Of a DNA stretch of 64,000 bases, positions 33,953 to 43,151 are shown in pieces (the first letter of the stretch is position 1; each line of letters begins with the position of its first letter). The position numbers and the translations under genes are program-made. Where the stretch lies: contig CAWGMB010000019.1 of assembly GCA_963823515.1 (NCBI GenBank), forward strand, positions 124,001 through 188,000, read 5' to 3'. The notes under the pieces were generated by a model. The model saw nothing but the letters and a program-made list of their open reading frames with translations, did no database searches and was not told the origin of the DNA. Origin of the DNA: Miltoncostaea sp963823515. Lineage in GTDB: Bacteria; Actinomycetota; Thermoleophilia; Miltoncostaeales; Miltoncostaeaceae.

Positions 33953-35326
33953 TCAGGTGTGGCTGAAGCCCGGTGAGGGCTGGGGGTGCGGCGGGGGGAA
34001 CTCGGTCAGGTGGTCGACCGCCTCGCGAAGCGCCCGGAGCAGGTTGTCCGCGAGGTCCTGGCTGACCCCCTCGCGCACCACGATCCGCAGCACGGCGACG
34101 TCCGTGGCATCCTCCGGCATGGTGTAGGCGGGCACCTGCCACCCGGCAGTGCGCAGTCGCTCGGAGACGTGGAAGACGGTGAACGGGGACGGCTCCTTCA
34201 TTCTGAATGAGAGGACGGGGATGGCGGAGCCGTCGCTGACCACCTCGAACGGGCCCATCGCGGCGATCCCCGCCGAGAGGCCAACGGCGATATCGCGTAG
34301 CGCCTGCATGATCCGCGTGTAGCCCTCGCGCCCGAGGCGCACGAAGTTGTAGTACTGGCCCACGATCTGGTTGCCCGGCCGCGAGAAGTTGAGCGTGAAG
34401 GTCGGCATGTCGCCGCCCAGGTAGTTGACGTGGAAGATCAGGTCCTCGGGCAGGTCGTCCTTCGAGCGCCAGACGACGAAGCCGATACCCGGATATGTCA
34501 GCCCGTACTTGTGCCCGGAGACGTTGATCGACTTGACCTGCGGGAGCCGGAAGTCCCACTCGAGGTCGGGATGCAGGAACGGGGCCACGAAGCCACCGCT
34601 CGCGGCGTCGACGTGGATCGGGATGTCGAGACCGTGCTCGGCGTTGTAGGCGACGACTCGGTCGTGGATCTCCTTGACGGGCTCGAACTCACCGGTGTAC
34701 GTCGTCCCCAGGATGGGTATGACCCCGATCGTGTTCTCGTCGACGCGGTCCATCACCTCACCGGGATCGACGACGAACCGGTCGTGGGCCATCGGCGCAT
34801 ACCGGGGTTCCACGTCCCAATAGCGGCAGAACTTCTCCCACACCACCTGAACGTTGGAGCCCATGACCATGTTGGGACGATCGGTCGGCAGCCCGGCGGC
34901 CTCGCGCCGCTTCCGCCAGCTCCACTTCATCGCCAGGCCCCCCAGCATGACGGCCTCGCTCGAGCCGATCGTCGATACGCCGATGGCGTTTCCGGCCACA
35001 GGAGCATGGAACAGGTCGGCCACGATGTTCACGCAGCGCCGCTCGATCTCGGCCGTCTGCGGATACTCGTCCTTGTCGATCATGTTCTTGTCGAAGGTCT
35101 CGGCCATCAGCCGCTCGGCCTCGGGCTCCATCCACGTCGTCACGAAGGTGGCCATGTTCAGGCGCGAGCTGCCCTCCAGCATCAGCTCGTCGTGGATCAC
35201 ACGGTAGGCCGCCTCCGCGGACGCGGAGCCGTCGGCGAGGCGGTGCTTCGGCACCTCGGTGTGAAGGTAACGCCCCGCGTAGGCGGGTGCGATCGAAGTA
35301 TCGTCGGCGGCGTTCTCGTGGATCAT
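33953..35326 (-). CDS. gadB: Glutamate decarboxylase
   Basis: This PLP enzyme converts glutamate to GABA and CO2, consuming a proton. The 457-residue length is normal. The PLP lysine is Lys273 in NVSGHKYGLTYPG; the upstream Asp in HVDAASGGF binds the pyridine nitrogen; STIGSSEAVMLGGLAMKW is the phosphate-binding region. No GadC antiporter follows; instead a multi-pass membrane protein and a DUF1269 protein do. A perfect hairpin lies 36 bp upstream of the start and may be part of its control region. Confidence 0.96.
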   Translation of the reverse strand: MIHENAADDTSIAPAYAGRYLHTEVPKHRLADGSASAEAAYRVIHDELMLEGSSRLNMATFVTTWMEPEAERLMAETFDKNMIDKDEYPQTAEIERRCVNIVADLFHAPVAGNAIGVSTIGSSEAVMLGGLAMKWSWRKRREAAGLPTDRPNMVMGSNVQVVWEKFCRYWDVEPRYAPMAHDRFVVDPGEVMDRVDENTIGVIPILGTTYTGEFEPVKEIHDRVVAYNAEHGLDIPIHVDAASGGFVAPFLHPDLEWDFRLPQVKSINVSGHKYGLTYPGIGFVVWRSKDDLPEDLIFHVNYLGGDMPTFTLNFSRPGNQIVGQYYNFVRLGREGYTRIMQALRDIAVGLSAGIAAMGPFEVVSDGSAIPVLSFRMKEPSPFTVFHVSERLRTAGWQVPAYTMPEDATDVAVLRIVVREGVSQDLADNLLRALREAVDHLTEFPPPHPQPSPGFSHT

Positions 35327-35361
35327 CGGATGCCTCGTCCGGTTGTGGATGGGAGATGTGT

Positions 35362-35386
35362 CGTGATCCCCCCGAGGGGGATCACG
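35362..35386. promoter_or_regulatory. Perfect 11-bp inverted repeat upstream of gadB
   Basis: CGTGATCCCCC and GGGGGATCACG flank a 3-base loop (CGA). The site lies between gadB and a possible rightward gene. It could be an operator, a 5'-UTR hairpin of gadB, or a terminator. The sequence alone does not decide. Confidence 0.5.
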
Positions 35387-35476
35387 CAGCCCCGCAGGCT
35401 CAATGGCCCAGCATGTTCAGTTCCCGCGACCTGTTCACAGCCTCGCTGGGACGAGAGCCCACCACACGGAGGAGGA

Positions 35477-35830
35477 ATGGGCAAGGCGGTCGCCCGTGAA
35501 GCCTCGAGTGAAGGAGCGGCTCTCCGATCTCCCGGAACGGGTGATGGACACAGCGGCCGCGGGACCCGCATCTCGGCGGCGGTGATCCACGACCGGCAGG
35601 CGCGGTCGGTCTCGGTCACAAGCCTGGGTGCGCCGGCCGAGCTGCTCGAAGCGGCCGCACAGCGTCGGGCCCTCGTCCGACGTGATGACGGAGCGCTCTC
35701 CCCGGCGAGCGCCGTCAACGTCATCGACGGGACTGGAGAGCCATCACCCCCGGCGGCCACGCGAGGTGGCCGGCGGGGTGCTCACCTCTCCGGCGGGGAT
35801 CCGCCCGCCGGAGAGGTGGCCGCACCGTAG
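35477..35830 (+). CDS. Possible small hypothetical protein
   Basis: An ATG with an exceptionally strong GGAGGAGGA immediately upstream opens a 117-codon frame. The middle reads AVIHDRQARSVSVTSLGAPAELLEAAAQRRALVRRDDG, which looks protein-like, but the ends are low-complexity Gly/Pro/Arg. Third-position GC seems lower than in neighbours. The 3' end overlaps the convergent VanX-like gene and its hairpin. No homologous family is recognised. It is kept because of the ribosome site; it may be spurious. Confidence 0.3.
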   Translation: MGKAVAREASSEGAALRSPGTGDGHSGRGTRISAAVIHDRQARSVSVTSLGAPAELLEAAAQRRALVRRDDGALSPASAVNVIDGTGEPSPPAATRGGRRGAHLSGGDPPAGEVAAP

Positions 35831-36486
35831 ACCGCGGGACGGCCGGTCACGAGGCCCCAGAACTGGTCGCCGTAGTCGAAGTGCCACCACTCCTCGTGGT
35901 ACGCCGTGAAGCCCTGCGCCGCCATCGACCAGAAGAGCAGGCGGCGCAGGTCCCGCGCCTCGCTCGCCACCTCCTCGAGGGCCCGCGCGCCCGCCTCCTC
36001 CACGAAGGCGTCGAAGTCGGTGCCGAGGTCGAGGGGCGTCCCGTCGGCGTCGCCGAGGGTGAGGTCGACCGCACCGCCGGTGAGGTGGGGCGGCGGCGAG
36101 TGCACGCTGCGCGACGGGGCGGTGACGTAGCGGGCCGCGGCCTCCTCGAGTGCGTCGGCGGGCCAGTCGCCGTGGACCATCGCCAGCTCGTCCAGGTAGG
36201 CGTTGAAGAGCGCCGCCTGGGTGGCGATCGGGCGGTAGCCGTCCCACACGATCAGGGTCATCCCGTCGGGGAGCCCGTCGGCGACGGCGGCGAGCCGGGC
36301 CGCGACGCCGGCGCGCAGCCAGCCCTCGGGAAGAGCGCCGGGGAGGCCCATCGCGTGGTAGCGGGGCCGGTCGAGCACCCGCGGGCCGATGCCGGCCACC
36401 CTCACGAGGGGCTCGTCGAGGGGTTCGATGTCCACCTCCTGCCATCCGTACGTTGACAGCAGCAGCGGGATCGCCCGGGTCCTCAC
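35782..36486 (-). CDS. D-alanyl-D-alanine dipeptidase (VanX/DdpX-like, M15D)
   Basis: From GTG 36486, which overlaps the SDR stop (GTGA), the product is 234 residues. The zinc-binding set of the M15 family is visible: His134 and Asp141 in HLTGGAVDLTL, and Glu199 with His202 in EEWWHFDYG; WDGYRPIATQ supplies the conserved Arg. The enzyme hydrolyses D-Ala-D-Ala, either in peptidoglycan recycling or in glycopeptide resistance. No vanHA is present, so recycling or salvage is likelier. There is no clear signal peptide. The stop codon lies in a hairpin. Confidence 0.88.
   Translation of the reverse strand: MRTRAIPLLLSTYGWQEVDIEPLDEPLVRVAGIGPRVLDRPRYHAMGLPGALPEGWLRAGVAARLAAVADGLPDGMTLIVWDGYRPIATQAALFNAYLDELAMVHGDWPADALEEAAARYVTAPSRSVHSPPPHLTGGAVDLTLGDADGTPLDLGTDFDAFVEEAGARALEEVASEARDLRRLLFWSMAAQGFTAYHEEWWHFDYGDQFWGLVTGRPAVYGAATSPAGGSPPER
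35783..35818 (-). terminator. 15-bp hairpin at the end of the oxidase/SDR/VanX operon
   Basis: CACCTCTCCGGCGGG and CCCGCCGGAGAGGTG pair perfectly around a 6-base loop. The left arm overlaps the stop codon of the VanX-like gene, so the last codons of the protein are part of the stem. It probably terminates the leftward operon starting at ctaC. Confidence 0.7.
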
Positions 36487-37196
36487 GAGCCACCCCACTC
36501 GGCGGCGTTGATGCGGGGCCCCGGATCGGCGCCGGCGACGATCGCGACGAAGGGCTCCAGCACGCTCGACGGATGCGGCACGGTCGCGGGGTCCTCCTGC
36601 GGGTAGGCGGCCGCCCGCATGGTCGTCCTGAGCGGCCCCGGGTTGACCGCGACGCAGCGGATCCCGGTGTCGGCGAGCTCCTGGCGGAGCATCGACGTGA
36701 CGCCCTCGAGGGCGAGCTTCGACACGCCGTAGGCGCCCCAGCCCGCGCGTCCGGCCGCGCCGGACGTGACGTTGACGATCGCGCCGCCCTGGGAGATCGC
36801 CGGGATCAGCGCCTGGGTGAACGCGACGGTGCCCGAGAGGTTGACCGCCAGCACCTCGTCCCACACATGCATCGGATGGTCGGCCAGGGGCACGCGCAGC
36901 CCGAGGAGGCTCGCGTTGTTCACGACCGCGTCGACGCGCCCCAGCACGGCCACGGCCTGGGCCGCGGCCTCCGCGATGCTCGCCGCGTCGCGGAGGTCGA
37001 GGGGGACGCCCTGGGCGTCCGCGCCGCGCTCACGCATGCGGATCAGCGTCCCCTCCAGGCGCCGCACCGTGGTCGCCGTGGCCACCACACGGGCGCCTTC
37101 CTCGGCGAACCCCTCGGCGAGGGCGCGGCCGAGACCGCGCGAGGCGCCGGTGACCACCACCCGCATACCGGCGAGCCGGTCATCCATCGCCGACAC
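36483..37196 (-). CDS. Short-chain dehydrogenase/reductase
   Basis: This classical SDR of 237 residues has the NAD(P)-binding TGASRGLG (about 17-24), the NNAS motif, catalytic Ser in NVTSGAAG, and YGVSK for the Tyr/Lys pair, followed by NPGPLRT. The Arg just after the Gly motif and the later VATATTV segment suggest NADP preference, not proven. It sits between the cytochrome c gene and the VanX-like gene in the same operon. The substrate is unknown. Confidence 0.93.
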   Translation of the reverse strand: MSAMDDRLAGMRVVVTGASRGLGRALAEGFAEEGARVVATATTVRRLEGTLIRMRERGADAQGVPLDLRDAASIAEAAAQAVAVLGRVDAVVNNASLLGLRVPLADHPMHVWDEVLAVNLSGTVAFTQALIPAISQGGAIVNVTSGAAGRAGWGAYGVSKLALEGVTSMLRQELADTGIRCVAVNPGPLRTTMRAAAYPQEDPATVPHPSSVLEPFVAIVAGADPGPRINAAEWGGS

Positions 37197-37226
37197 CGGC
37201 CCCGGAGGGTCGCGGGCCCCCTCGGG

Positions 37227-37670
37227 CTACTGGATCTCCTGGCGCGGCGGGTCCGGGACCGCGGGGGTCGTCTGTCCGGGGAACACGTCACTCTCGGGGG
37301 AGGTGCCGGCGACCGACGCGATGTAGGCCGCCACGTTCTTCGCGTCCTGGCCCTCGACGAGGTTCCGCGGCATCGGCTTCTGGGCGATCCGGATCCAGCG
37401 CTCGATGGTCCCGGCGAACTGCGAGTCCTCGAGGCCGACCTCCCGCGAGGCGCGCCAGGAGTCGTCGAGGTTCGGGCCGATCACGGCGGGCGGCGTGCCC
37501 GCCTCGGCGAGGGTGTGGCAACTCGCGCAGGAGGCCGCGAAGACCTGCTTGCCGGCGGCGAGGTCCACGGGCTCGCTGCTGCCGCCGCACGCGGTCAGCC
37601 CGACAGAGCCCAGCCCTAGGGCGATCACCGCGGCCAGGCGGCCGGCGTTGCGGCGCATGGGGCGGGTCAT
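37227..37670 (-). CDS. Lipoprotein mono-heme cytochrome c
   Basis: The 147-residue product has a signal sequence with lipobox GLTACGG, so it is probably lipid-anchored outside the membrane. One heme-binding motif, CASCH (about 48-52), with a later Met ligand in QKPMPRN, defines a class I cytochrome c. It starts inside the ctaE stop (ATGA). Position in the oxidase operon suggests it passes electrons to the CuA site of subunit II. It depends on the Ccm system encoded at 29-31 kb. Confidence 0.92.
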   Translation of the reverse strand: MTRPMRRNAGRLAAVIALGLGSVGLTACGGSSEPVDLAAGKQVFAASCASCHTLAEAGTPPAVIGPNLDDSWRASREVGLEDSQFAGTIERWIRIAQKPMPRNLVEGQDAKNVAAYIASVAGTSPESDVFPGQTTPAVPDPPRQEIQ

Positions 37671-38293
37671 ACGAGGTAGACCAGGACGTAGAGCAGGATC
37701 CAGACCACATCGACGAAGTGCCAGTAGAGGCTGGCCCCCTGGAGCGGCGTGGCCGACTCGGGGGTGAAGTCGCGCGCCTTCTTGACCCGGATGAAGCAGA
37801 GGGTCAGAAGCGTCAGCCCGACGAAGACGTGGAGGCCGTGGAAGCCGGTCAGCGTGTAGAACGCCGAGCCGAACGCGGTGCTCTGGGGCGTGAAGCCGAG
37901 GTGGACGTACTCGTTGATCTGGATGATCAGGAACGTGAACCCCAGGAGCATCGTGACCAGCAGGCCCCGCTCGAGGCCCTTGCGGTCGTTGAAGTGCTTG
38001 AGCCGGTGCTCGCCCCAGTGGAGCGTGAAGCTCGACGCGACCAGGATGGCGGTGTTGACCCCCGTGATCACCTTCGGCAGCTCGAACTGCTCGCCCGCCT
38101 CGTTCAGCGTCGGCCACTGGTCGGCCACGTTGAACCGGACGAAGAAGTAGGCGGCGAAGAGGGAGCCGAAGAGCATCACCTCGGAGCCGATGAACAACAT
38201 CATCGCCAGCATGCCCATGCTGATCTGGCTTCCCCGCGATACCGGGGGAGTCGCCTGGGCGGGCGCGCTCAGTGTCGGTTCGGCGGTGGCCAT
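37667..38293 (-). CDS. ctaE: Cytochrome c oxidase subunit III
   Basis: The 208-residue, five-TM-helix protein matches short subunit III: LFIGSEVMLFGSLFAAYFFVR, HWGEHRLKHFNDR, YTLTGFHGLHVFVGLTLL and YWHFVDVVWILLYVLVYL. It assembles with CtaC and CtaD. It starts 3 bp after the ctaD stop and overlaps the cytochrome c gene by four bases. Confidence 0.96.
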   Translation of the reverse strand: MATAEPTLSAPAQATPPVSRGSQISMGMLAMMLFIGSEVMLFGSLFAAYFFVRFNVADQWPTLNEAGEQFELPKVITGVNTAILVASSFTLHWGEHRLKHFNDRKGLERGLLVTMLLGFTFLIIQINEYVHLGFTPQSTAFGSAFYTLTGFHGLHVFVGLTLLTLCFIRVKKARDFTPESATPLQGASLYWHFVDVVWILLYVLVYLV

Positions 38294-38296
38294 GGG

Positions 38297-41060
38297 CTAG
38301 CTCCCGGAAGGGGAGGCGGGCGCCTCCGCATCGACGACGATCCTCTCGACCGGCACCGCTCCGGCGGCGGCGCGGACGCTCTGGAGCGACTCCTCCGACT
38401 CGAGGCGGCCCCCGCGGGCGGCCACGACGAGGATCTCGTCCGCGTGGTGCTCGGTGACGGCGACCGTGGTCGCCTGTGCGGCGTCGCCGTCGAGAACCTC
38501 GCCGCGCGACTGGATGCCCACGGCCTGGAGGCCGTCGATGGCTGCCCGCAGGCGGTTGAAGGAGCGCGTGCGCGCCTCCTCGGCCTCGTCGGTCCAGCCG
38601 GGGCCCTCGAGGTGCATGGGCGAGAGCAGGACGACCCCGATCGGCTGCCGGTCGGCGCGCTCGCGGAGCGCGGCGATCAGGCCGTCGGCACCGAGCGCCT
38701 CGTCGGCGATCACGGCCACCTGCGAGACGCCGGGGAGCGCCAGCGGGGTCCGGGCCTCGTCGGAGCGGACCACCACGCGGGTGATGCCGAGCCCGGAGCT
38801 CTTTCGCAGGCGGTCGACCATGTCGTCGGCCATCCAGCGGGACTGGCCGGTGGGGTACGTCGCGAGCATGATCTCGTGGACGTCCTCCTCCGAGGTGATC
38901 GCATGGGCGGCGGCGAACGGGTCGCCGTCGACGACCGTGCCGCTGGCGTCGATGCCGGCCTCGGCCAGCACGGAGAGCGCGACCTGCAGGCGGCGGTCGG
39001 CCGCCCGGGAGTCGCCGCCCTCGTTGGCGACCGAGAACGTGAACCGCCACAGGCCCTCGCCGGCCCGCCGGCGGACCTCATCGACCAGTGCTGCGGAGGC
39101 GACGGTCTCGTTGGCGATGACCAGAATGGTCCGCTTCTCGGTCTCGGTGAGCTCGCCGCCGATCTCCTCCGGGGCGAACACCACCGCGTGGCGCGCGCCG
39201 GGGATGCCGTACTGATACGGGCCGCCCACCACCTGGGGGGTCGCCTCGAAGTTGAAGAGCGACGGCGGCGACGACACGAGCCACTCGAGGGTGCGACCGC
39301 GCCAGGGGTTCCAGGGCGCCTTGGGGCCGCTCCGCCACGACGTGATCATGTTGTAGAAGAAGATCAGGAAGCCGATCGTCATGACGATCGACGCGACCCC
39401 GATGAGTTGGTTCAAGGTCTCGAACCGGGAGTCGTACGCCGACACGCGCCGAGGCATCCCCTGCAGGCCGAGCCAGTGCATCGGCATGAAGGTGGCGTTG
39501 AAGCCGATGAAGATGACCCAGAAGCTGATCGCCCCGAGGCGCTCGTTGTACATCTTCCCCGTCATCTTCGGGAACCAGTAGTGGACCCCGGCGAAGATGG
39601 TGAAGACGCTGCCGCCGACGAACACGTAATGGATGTGCGCCACCACGAAGTAGGTGTCGGTCACCTGGATGTCGAGCGGGATGACGGCGAGCATCACGCC
39701 CGAGAGGCCGCCGATGACGAAGGTCGCGATGAAGCCCATCGCGTAGAGCATCGGCGTCTTCAGGTGGACCTTGCCGCCCCACATCGTGCCGAGCCAGGAG
39801 AAGATCTTCACGCCGGTCGGGATGGCGATGATGATCGTCGTGATCATCATCGGCACGCGCAGCCACGCCGCCATGCCGCTGACGAACATGTGGTGGGCCC
39901 ACACGCCGAACCCGAGCACCGCGATCGCCACGGTCGAGAACGCGAGCGCGCGGTAGCCGAAGATCGGCTTGCGCGAGAAGGTCGCGATGACCTCGCTGAT
40001 GATCCCGAAGCCGGGCAGCATCATGATGTAGACGGCCGGGTGCGAGTAGAACCAGAAGATGTGCTGGTAGGAGATGACGTCGCCGCCGCCGGCGGGGTTG
40101 AAGAAGTTGCGTGCCCATGACGCGGTCGAACAGCGTCAGGAACTGCGAGCCGGCGATGAAGGGCGTGCCGAAGACGACCAGCGCGGAGGTGGTGGCGTTG
40201 GCCCAGACCAGGAGCGGCATCCGCCAGACCGTCATGCCCGGCGCCCGCATGGTGAAGATCGTGACCAGGAAGTTGATCGCGGTCGCGATGGAGGAGGCGC
40301 CCACGACCTGGACGCCGACCTCGAAGAGCGTCGTGCCGGTGCCCCCCTGCGTGGCGAGGGGCACGTAGGCCGTCCAGCCGGCGGAGAAGGCGCCGAAGAC
40401 CGGGCTGATGAGCATCATCAGCCCGCCGGGGACCAGCATCCAGAGCGACAGCGCGTTGAGCCGCGGGAAGGCCATGTCCTTGGCGCCGATCATGATCGGC
40501 AGGACGAAGTTCGCCAGACCGGCGAAGGCGGGGATCAGGAAGAGGAAGATCATGATCGTCGCGTGGACGCTGAAGAGGCCGTTGTAGGTCTCTCCGTCGC
40601 CGATCGTCTGCCCCGGGGTGGCGAGCTCGGTCCGGACCAGTTCCGCGAAGATCCCCGAGGCCACGAAGAAGAAGAAGACGATGACCATGTACTGGACACC
40701 GATCACCTTGTGATCGGTGTTGACCTTGAAGTAGTCCCTCCAGCCGTGCGCCCCGTGCATGGAGTGGTCCTCGGGATCCACGCGGCGGCCGGTCATCCAC
40801 AGCCACCAGTAGTCGAAGCAGCCGATCCCGATCAGGAAACCGATGGTCGTCAGTCCGGCGGCGGCCGTGACGTAGACCTGCTGGTCCCACAGCGGCTCGT
40901 TGCCGAAGATCGTCCGCATGAGCCAGACGAGGCCGAAGGCGAAGAGGAAGGCACCGCCCGACCAGACCGTCGCGCGCTTCCACCAGTAGGAGATGGGGCG
41001 CGGATCGACGTGGTGGGCGTGACCCGAGGGGTCGGAGTGCGTGGGTGCGTGGGTGGCCAT
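38297..41060 (-). CDS. ctaD: Cytochrome c oxidase subunit I with C-terminal Usp-like region (frameshift near 40110)
   Basis: Subunit I of an A2-type aa3 oxidase. Ligands are present: LFSVHATIM for low-spin heme, HIFWFYSHPAVYI (YSHP instead of the glutamate-bearing GHPEV) and WAHHMF for CuB, and VVAHIHYVFVGG. After RVMGT one extra base near 40110 breaks the frame; the shifted frame restores NFFNPAGGGDVISYQHIF. The span is 921 codons plus one base. Normal subunit I ends near YQYGIPGARH. Here the same frame runs on for about 280 residues with two alpha/beta repeats (EKRTILVIANETV onward and VSQVAVIADEALG onward) that look like tandem universal-stress-type domains. This is an unusual fusion. Confidence 0.9.
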
Positions 41061-41080
41061 GGTGGTCCTCGTCTACCGGG

Positions 41081-41849
41081 TCACGGCTGGGCGGGGGTGG
41101 TCGTCGCGGCCGCCGGCGCGGGGGTCGCCGCGGCGGCGACCTGCGCCTTGGCGTCAGCCAGCCAGGCGTCGTAGGCGGCCGGCTCCATCACGATGACGCG
41201 CGAGCGCATCACCGCGTGGCCGACGCCGCAGAGCTCGGCGCAGATCACCTGGTAGGTGCCCGACGCGGGTCGGGTTGAAGACGACTTTGGTGGTGATGCC
41301 GGGCACGACGTCCTGCTTGACCCTGAACTCCACGACGTAGAAGTCGTGGATGACGTCCTTGGAGCGCATCCGCAGCTCGACCTGGCGGCCGACGGGGACG
41401 CGGAGGTCGCCGGTGCCGACGTTCCCGTCGGGGTAGGTGTAGTCCCAGGCGAACTGCTGCGCCGTGACGTCCACCACGAGGCGGTCCTGCGCGAGGGCCT
41501 CGTTGTCGGAGAGGACCAGGTAGGCCCAGACGGCCATCACGACGAGCAGGAGGGTCGGGACGACGGTCCAGACGATCTCGAGCTTCGTGTTGCCGTGCAC
41601 CGGCGGGCCGTCGCTCTCGTCGCCGGGGGCGGCGCGGAACCTCCAGGCGCTGTAGACGAGCACCGTCGCCACCAGCGTGAAGATGACGACCGAGGCCCAC
41701 ACGACGAACCACATCAGGGGGTCCACGCGATCGGCCTGCTCGGAGGCCTGCTGCGGGATCCAGTCGATGAAGAGCGCCACCGCGGAGGTGATACCGCCGA
41801 TCACCACGGCGATGAGGATGAGCGGGACGAGGTGTGGGCTCTTCAGCAC
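41081..41849 (-). CDS. ctaC: Cytochrome c oxidase subunit II, frameshifted near 41259
   Basis: N-terminal hairpin of two TM helices (about 7-28 and 45-68) with KLEIVWTVVPTLLLV in the second, then the cupredoxin domain with QQFAWDYTYPDG. Near 41259 an extra base in a CCC run breaks the frame. The shifted frame gives GTYQVICAELCGVGHAVM, the CuA site (Cys, Cys, His, Met), and ends with an Ala/Thr/Pro tail at TGA 41081. The total of 769 nt is 256 codons plus one. ctaD follows 20 bp later. There is no attached cytochrome c domain; a separate one is encoded in the operon. Confidence 0.92.
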
Positions 41850-41945
41850 GGCGGGGAACCTATCACGGCAAACCCGCGCCCCGTGGGGGTGTTTCGCGGT
41901 GTCTTTCGTCCCGAGCCGCGGGCGTTTCGCCCCGGGTTGGCGACC

Positions 41946-43151
41946 TCACGAGGCAAGGGCGGGACGCCCGACCACGCGCACCGCCCCGGCGGCGCAGACC
42001 GCGAAGAGCGCGGCGCCGACCAGCAGGGGGACGGCGATGCCGGCGTGCTGGAACAGGAACGTGGCGACCAGCGGCCCGCCGATCCGCGCTGCGCTGCCCA
42101 CCGAGGCGCTGAGGCCCAGGACCATGCCCTGCTCGCGGTCGCTCGCGGCGAGCGAGATCAGCGCCGTCGTGGTGGAGAAGACCAGCCCCGACGCGACGGC
42201 GAGCAGGGCCAGGCCGGGCAACAGGACCCAGAGATCGTAGGACGCGGCCACCAGCAGGAGACCGCCGGCGGTGCCCGCCAGCCCGCCGATCATGACGCGG
42301 CTCTCCCCCCATCGATCGACCACGCGCCCGACCAGGTAGCCCTGGGAGAAGACGGCCATCACGCCGATGAAGGTGAACAGCAGCCCCATCTGCGCCGGGC
42401 TGTAGGAGAAGCGCCGATCGCCGAACAGCGCGAAGGTCGTCTCCATGCCCACGAAGGCGAAGGTCGCGACGAACGAGAGCCACACCAGGGGGGCCAGATC
42501 GCGGCTCGACAGCGCGCGCCGCACGACGGCCAGGCGCGGCACGGGGGCCTCGGAGGGCGCCCCCGGCGTCCGCGACTCCGGCAGGCGGACGTAGGCGATC
42601 CCGAAGTTGACGACGGCGAGCCCGGCGGCGACGAAGAAGGGGAGCCGCTGGTCGATCGCGGAGAACACGGCGCCGATCGCGGGGCCGAGCACGAAGCCGA
42701 GGCCGAACGCGGCGCCGATCATCCCCATGCCCCGTGCGCGGTCCTTGCGCTCGGTGATGTCGGCCACATAGGCCTGGGCGGCCGCGTAGGACGCGCCGGC
42801 GATCCCCTGCAGCACGCGCGCGAGGAGCAGCACGGCGAGGGTCCCGGCGAGGCCGATGATCAGCGAGGCCACCGCGCTGCCGGCCAGGGAGATCAGGATC
42901 ACCGGGCGGCGGCCGTGCTTGTCGGACAGTCGTCCCCAGACCGGCGCGAACAGCACCTGGGCCACCGCGTAGGACGCCGTGAGGATGCCGATCTGCACCG
43001 GAGACGCCCCGATCTGCTCCGCCCAGAGGGGCAGGATGGGCAGCACGAGGCCGAACCCGATCAGGTCGATCACGACGGTCATGAATACGATCCCCAGCGG
43101 CGTCAGGAAGAACGCCGCCCCGCGCCCGGATCGACCGGCCCTTCGAGCCAT
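41946..43151 (-). CDS. MFS transporter (TetA/DHA1-type efflux)
   Basis: The 401-residue, twelve-TM protein starts at ATG 43151, overlapping the ctaB stop. Motif A is GRLSDKHGRRPVILI between TM2 and TM3; the first TM carries VVIDLIGFGLVLPILPLWAE, as in tetracycline-resistance-type exporters. The longer frame to 43370 is a shadow of ctaB. The substrate is unknown. Location downstream of ctaB may be coincidental. Confidence 0.9.
   Translation of the reverse strand: MARRAGRSGRGAAFFLTPLGIVFMTVVIDLIGFGLVLPILPLWAEQIGASPVQIGILTASYAVAQVLFAPVWGRLSDKHGRRPVILISLAGSAVASLIIGLAGTLAVLLLARVLQGIAGASYAAAQAYVADITERKDRARGMGMIGAAFGLGFVLGPAIGAVFSAIDQRLPFFVAAGLAVVNFGIAYVRLPESRTPGAPSEAPVPRLAVVRRALSSRDLAPLVWLSFVATFAFVGMETTFALFGDRRFSYSPAQMGLLFTFIGVMAVFSQGYLVGRVVDRWGESRVMIGGLAGTAGGLLLVAASYDLWVLLPGLALLAVASGLVFSTTTALISLAASDREQGMVLGLSASVGSAARIGGPLVATFLFQHAGIAVPLLVGAALFAVCAAGAVRVVGRPALAS

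Noticed and set aside
38297..40024. Separate gene for the second half of subunit I
   Set aside because: The start would be in the middle of the subunit; the preceding frame plus a one-base shift joins both halves.
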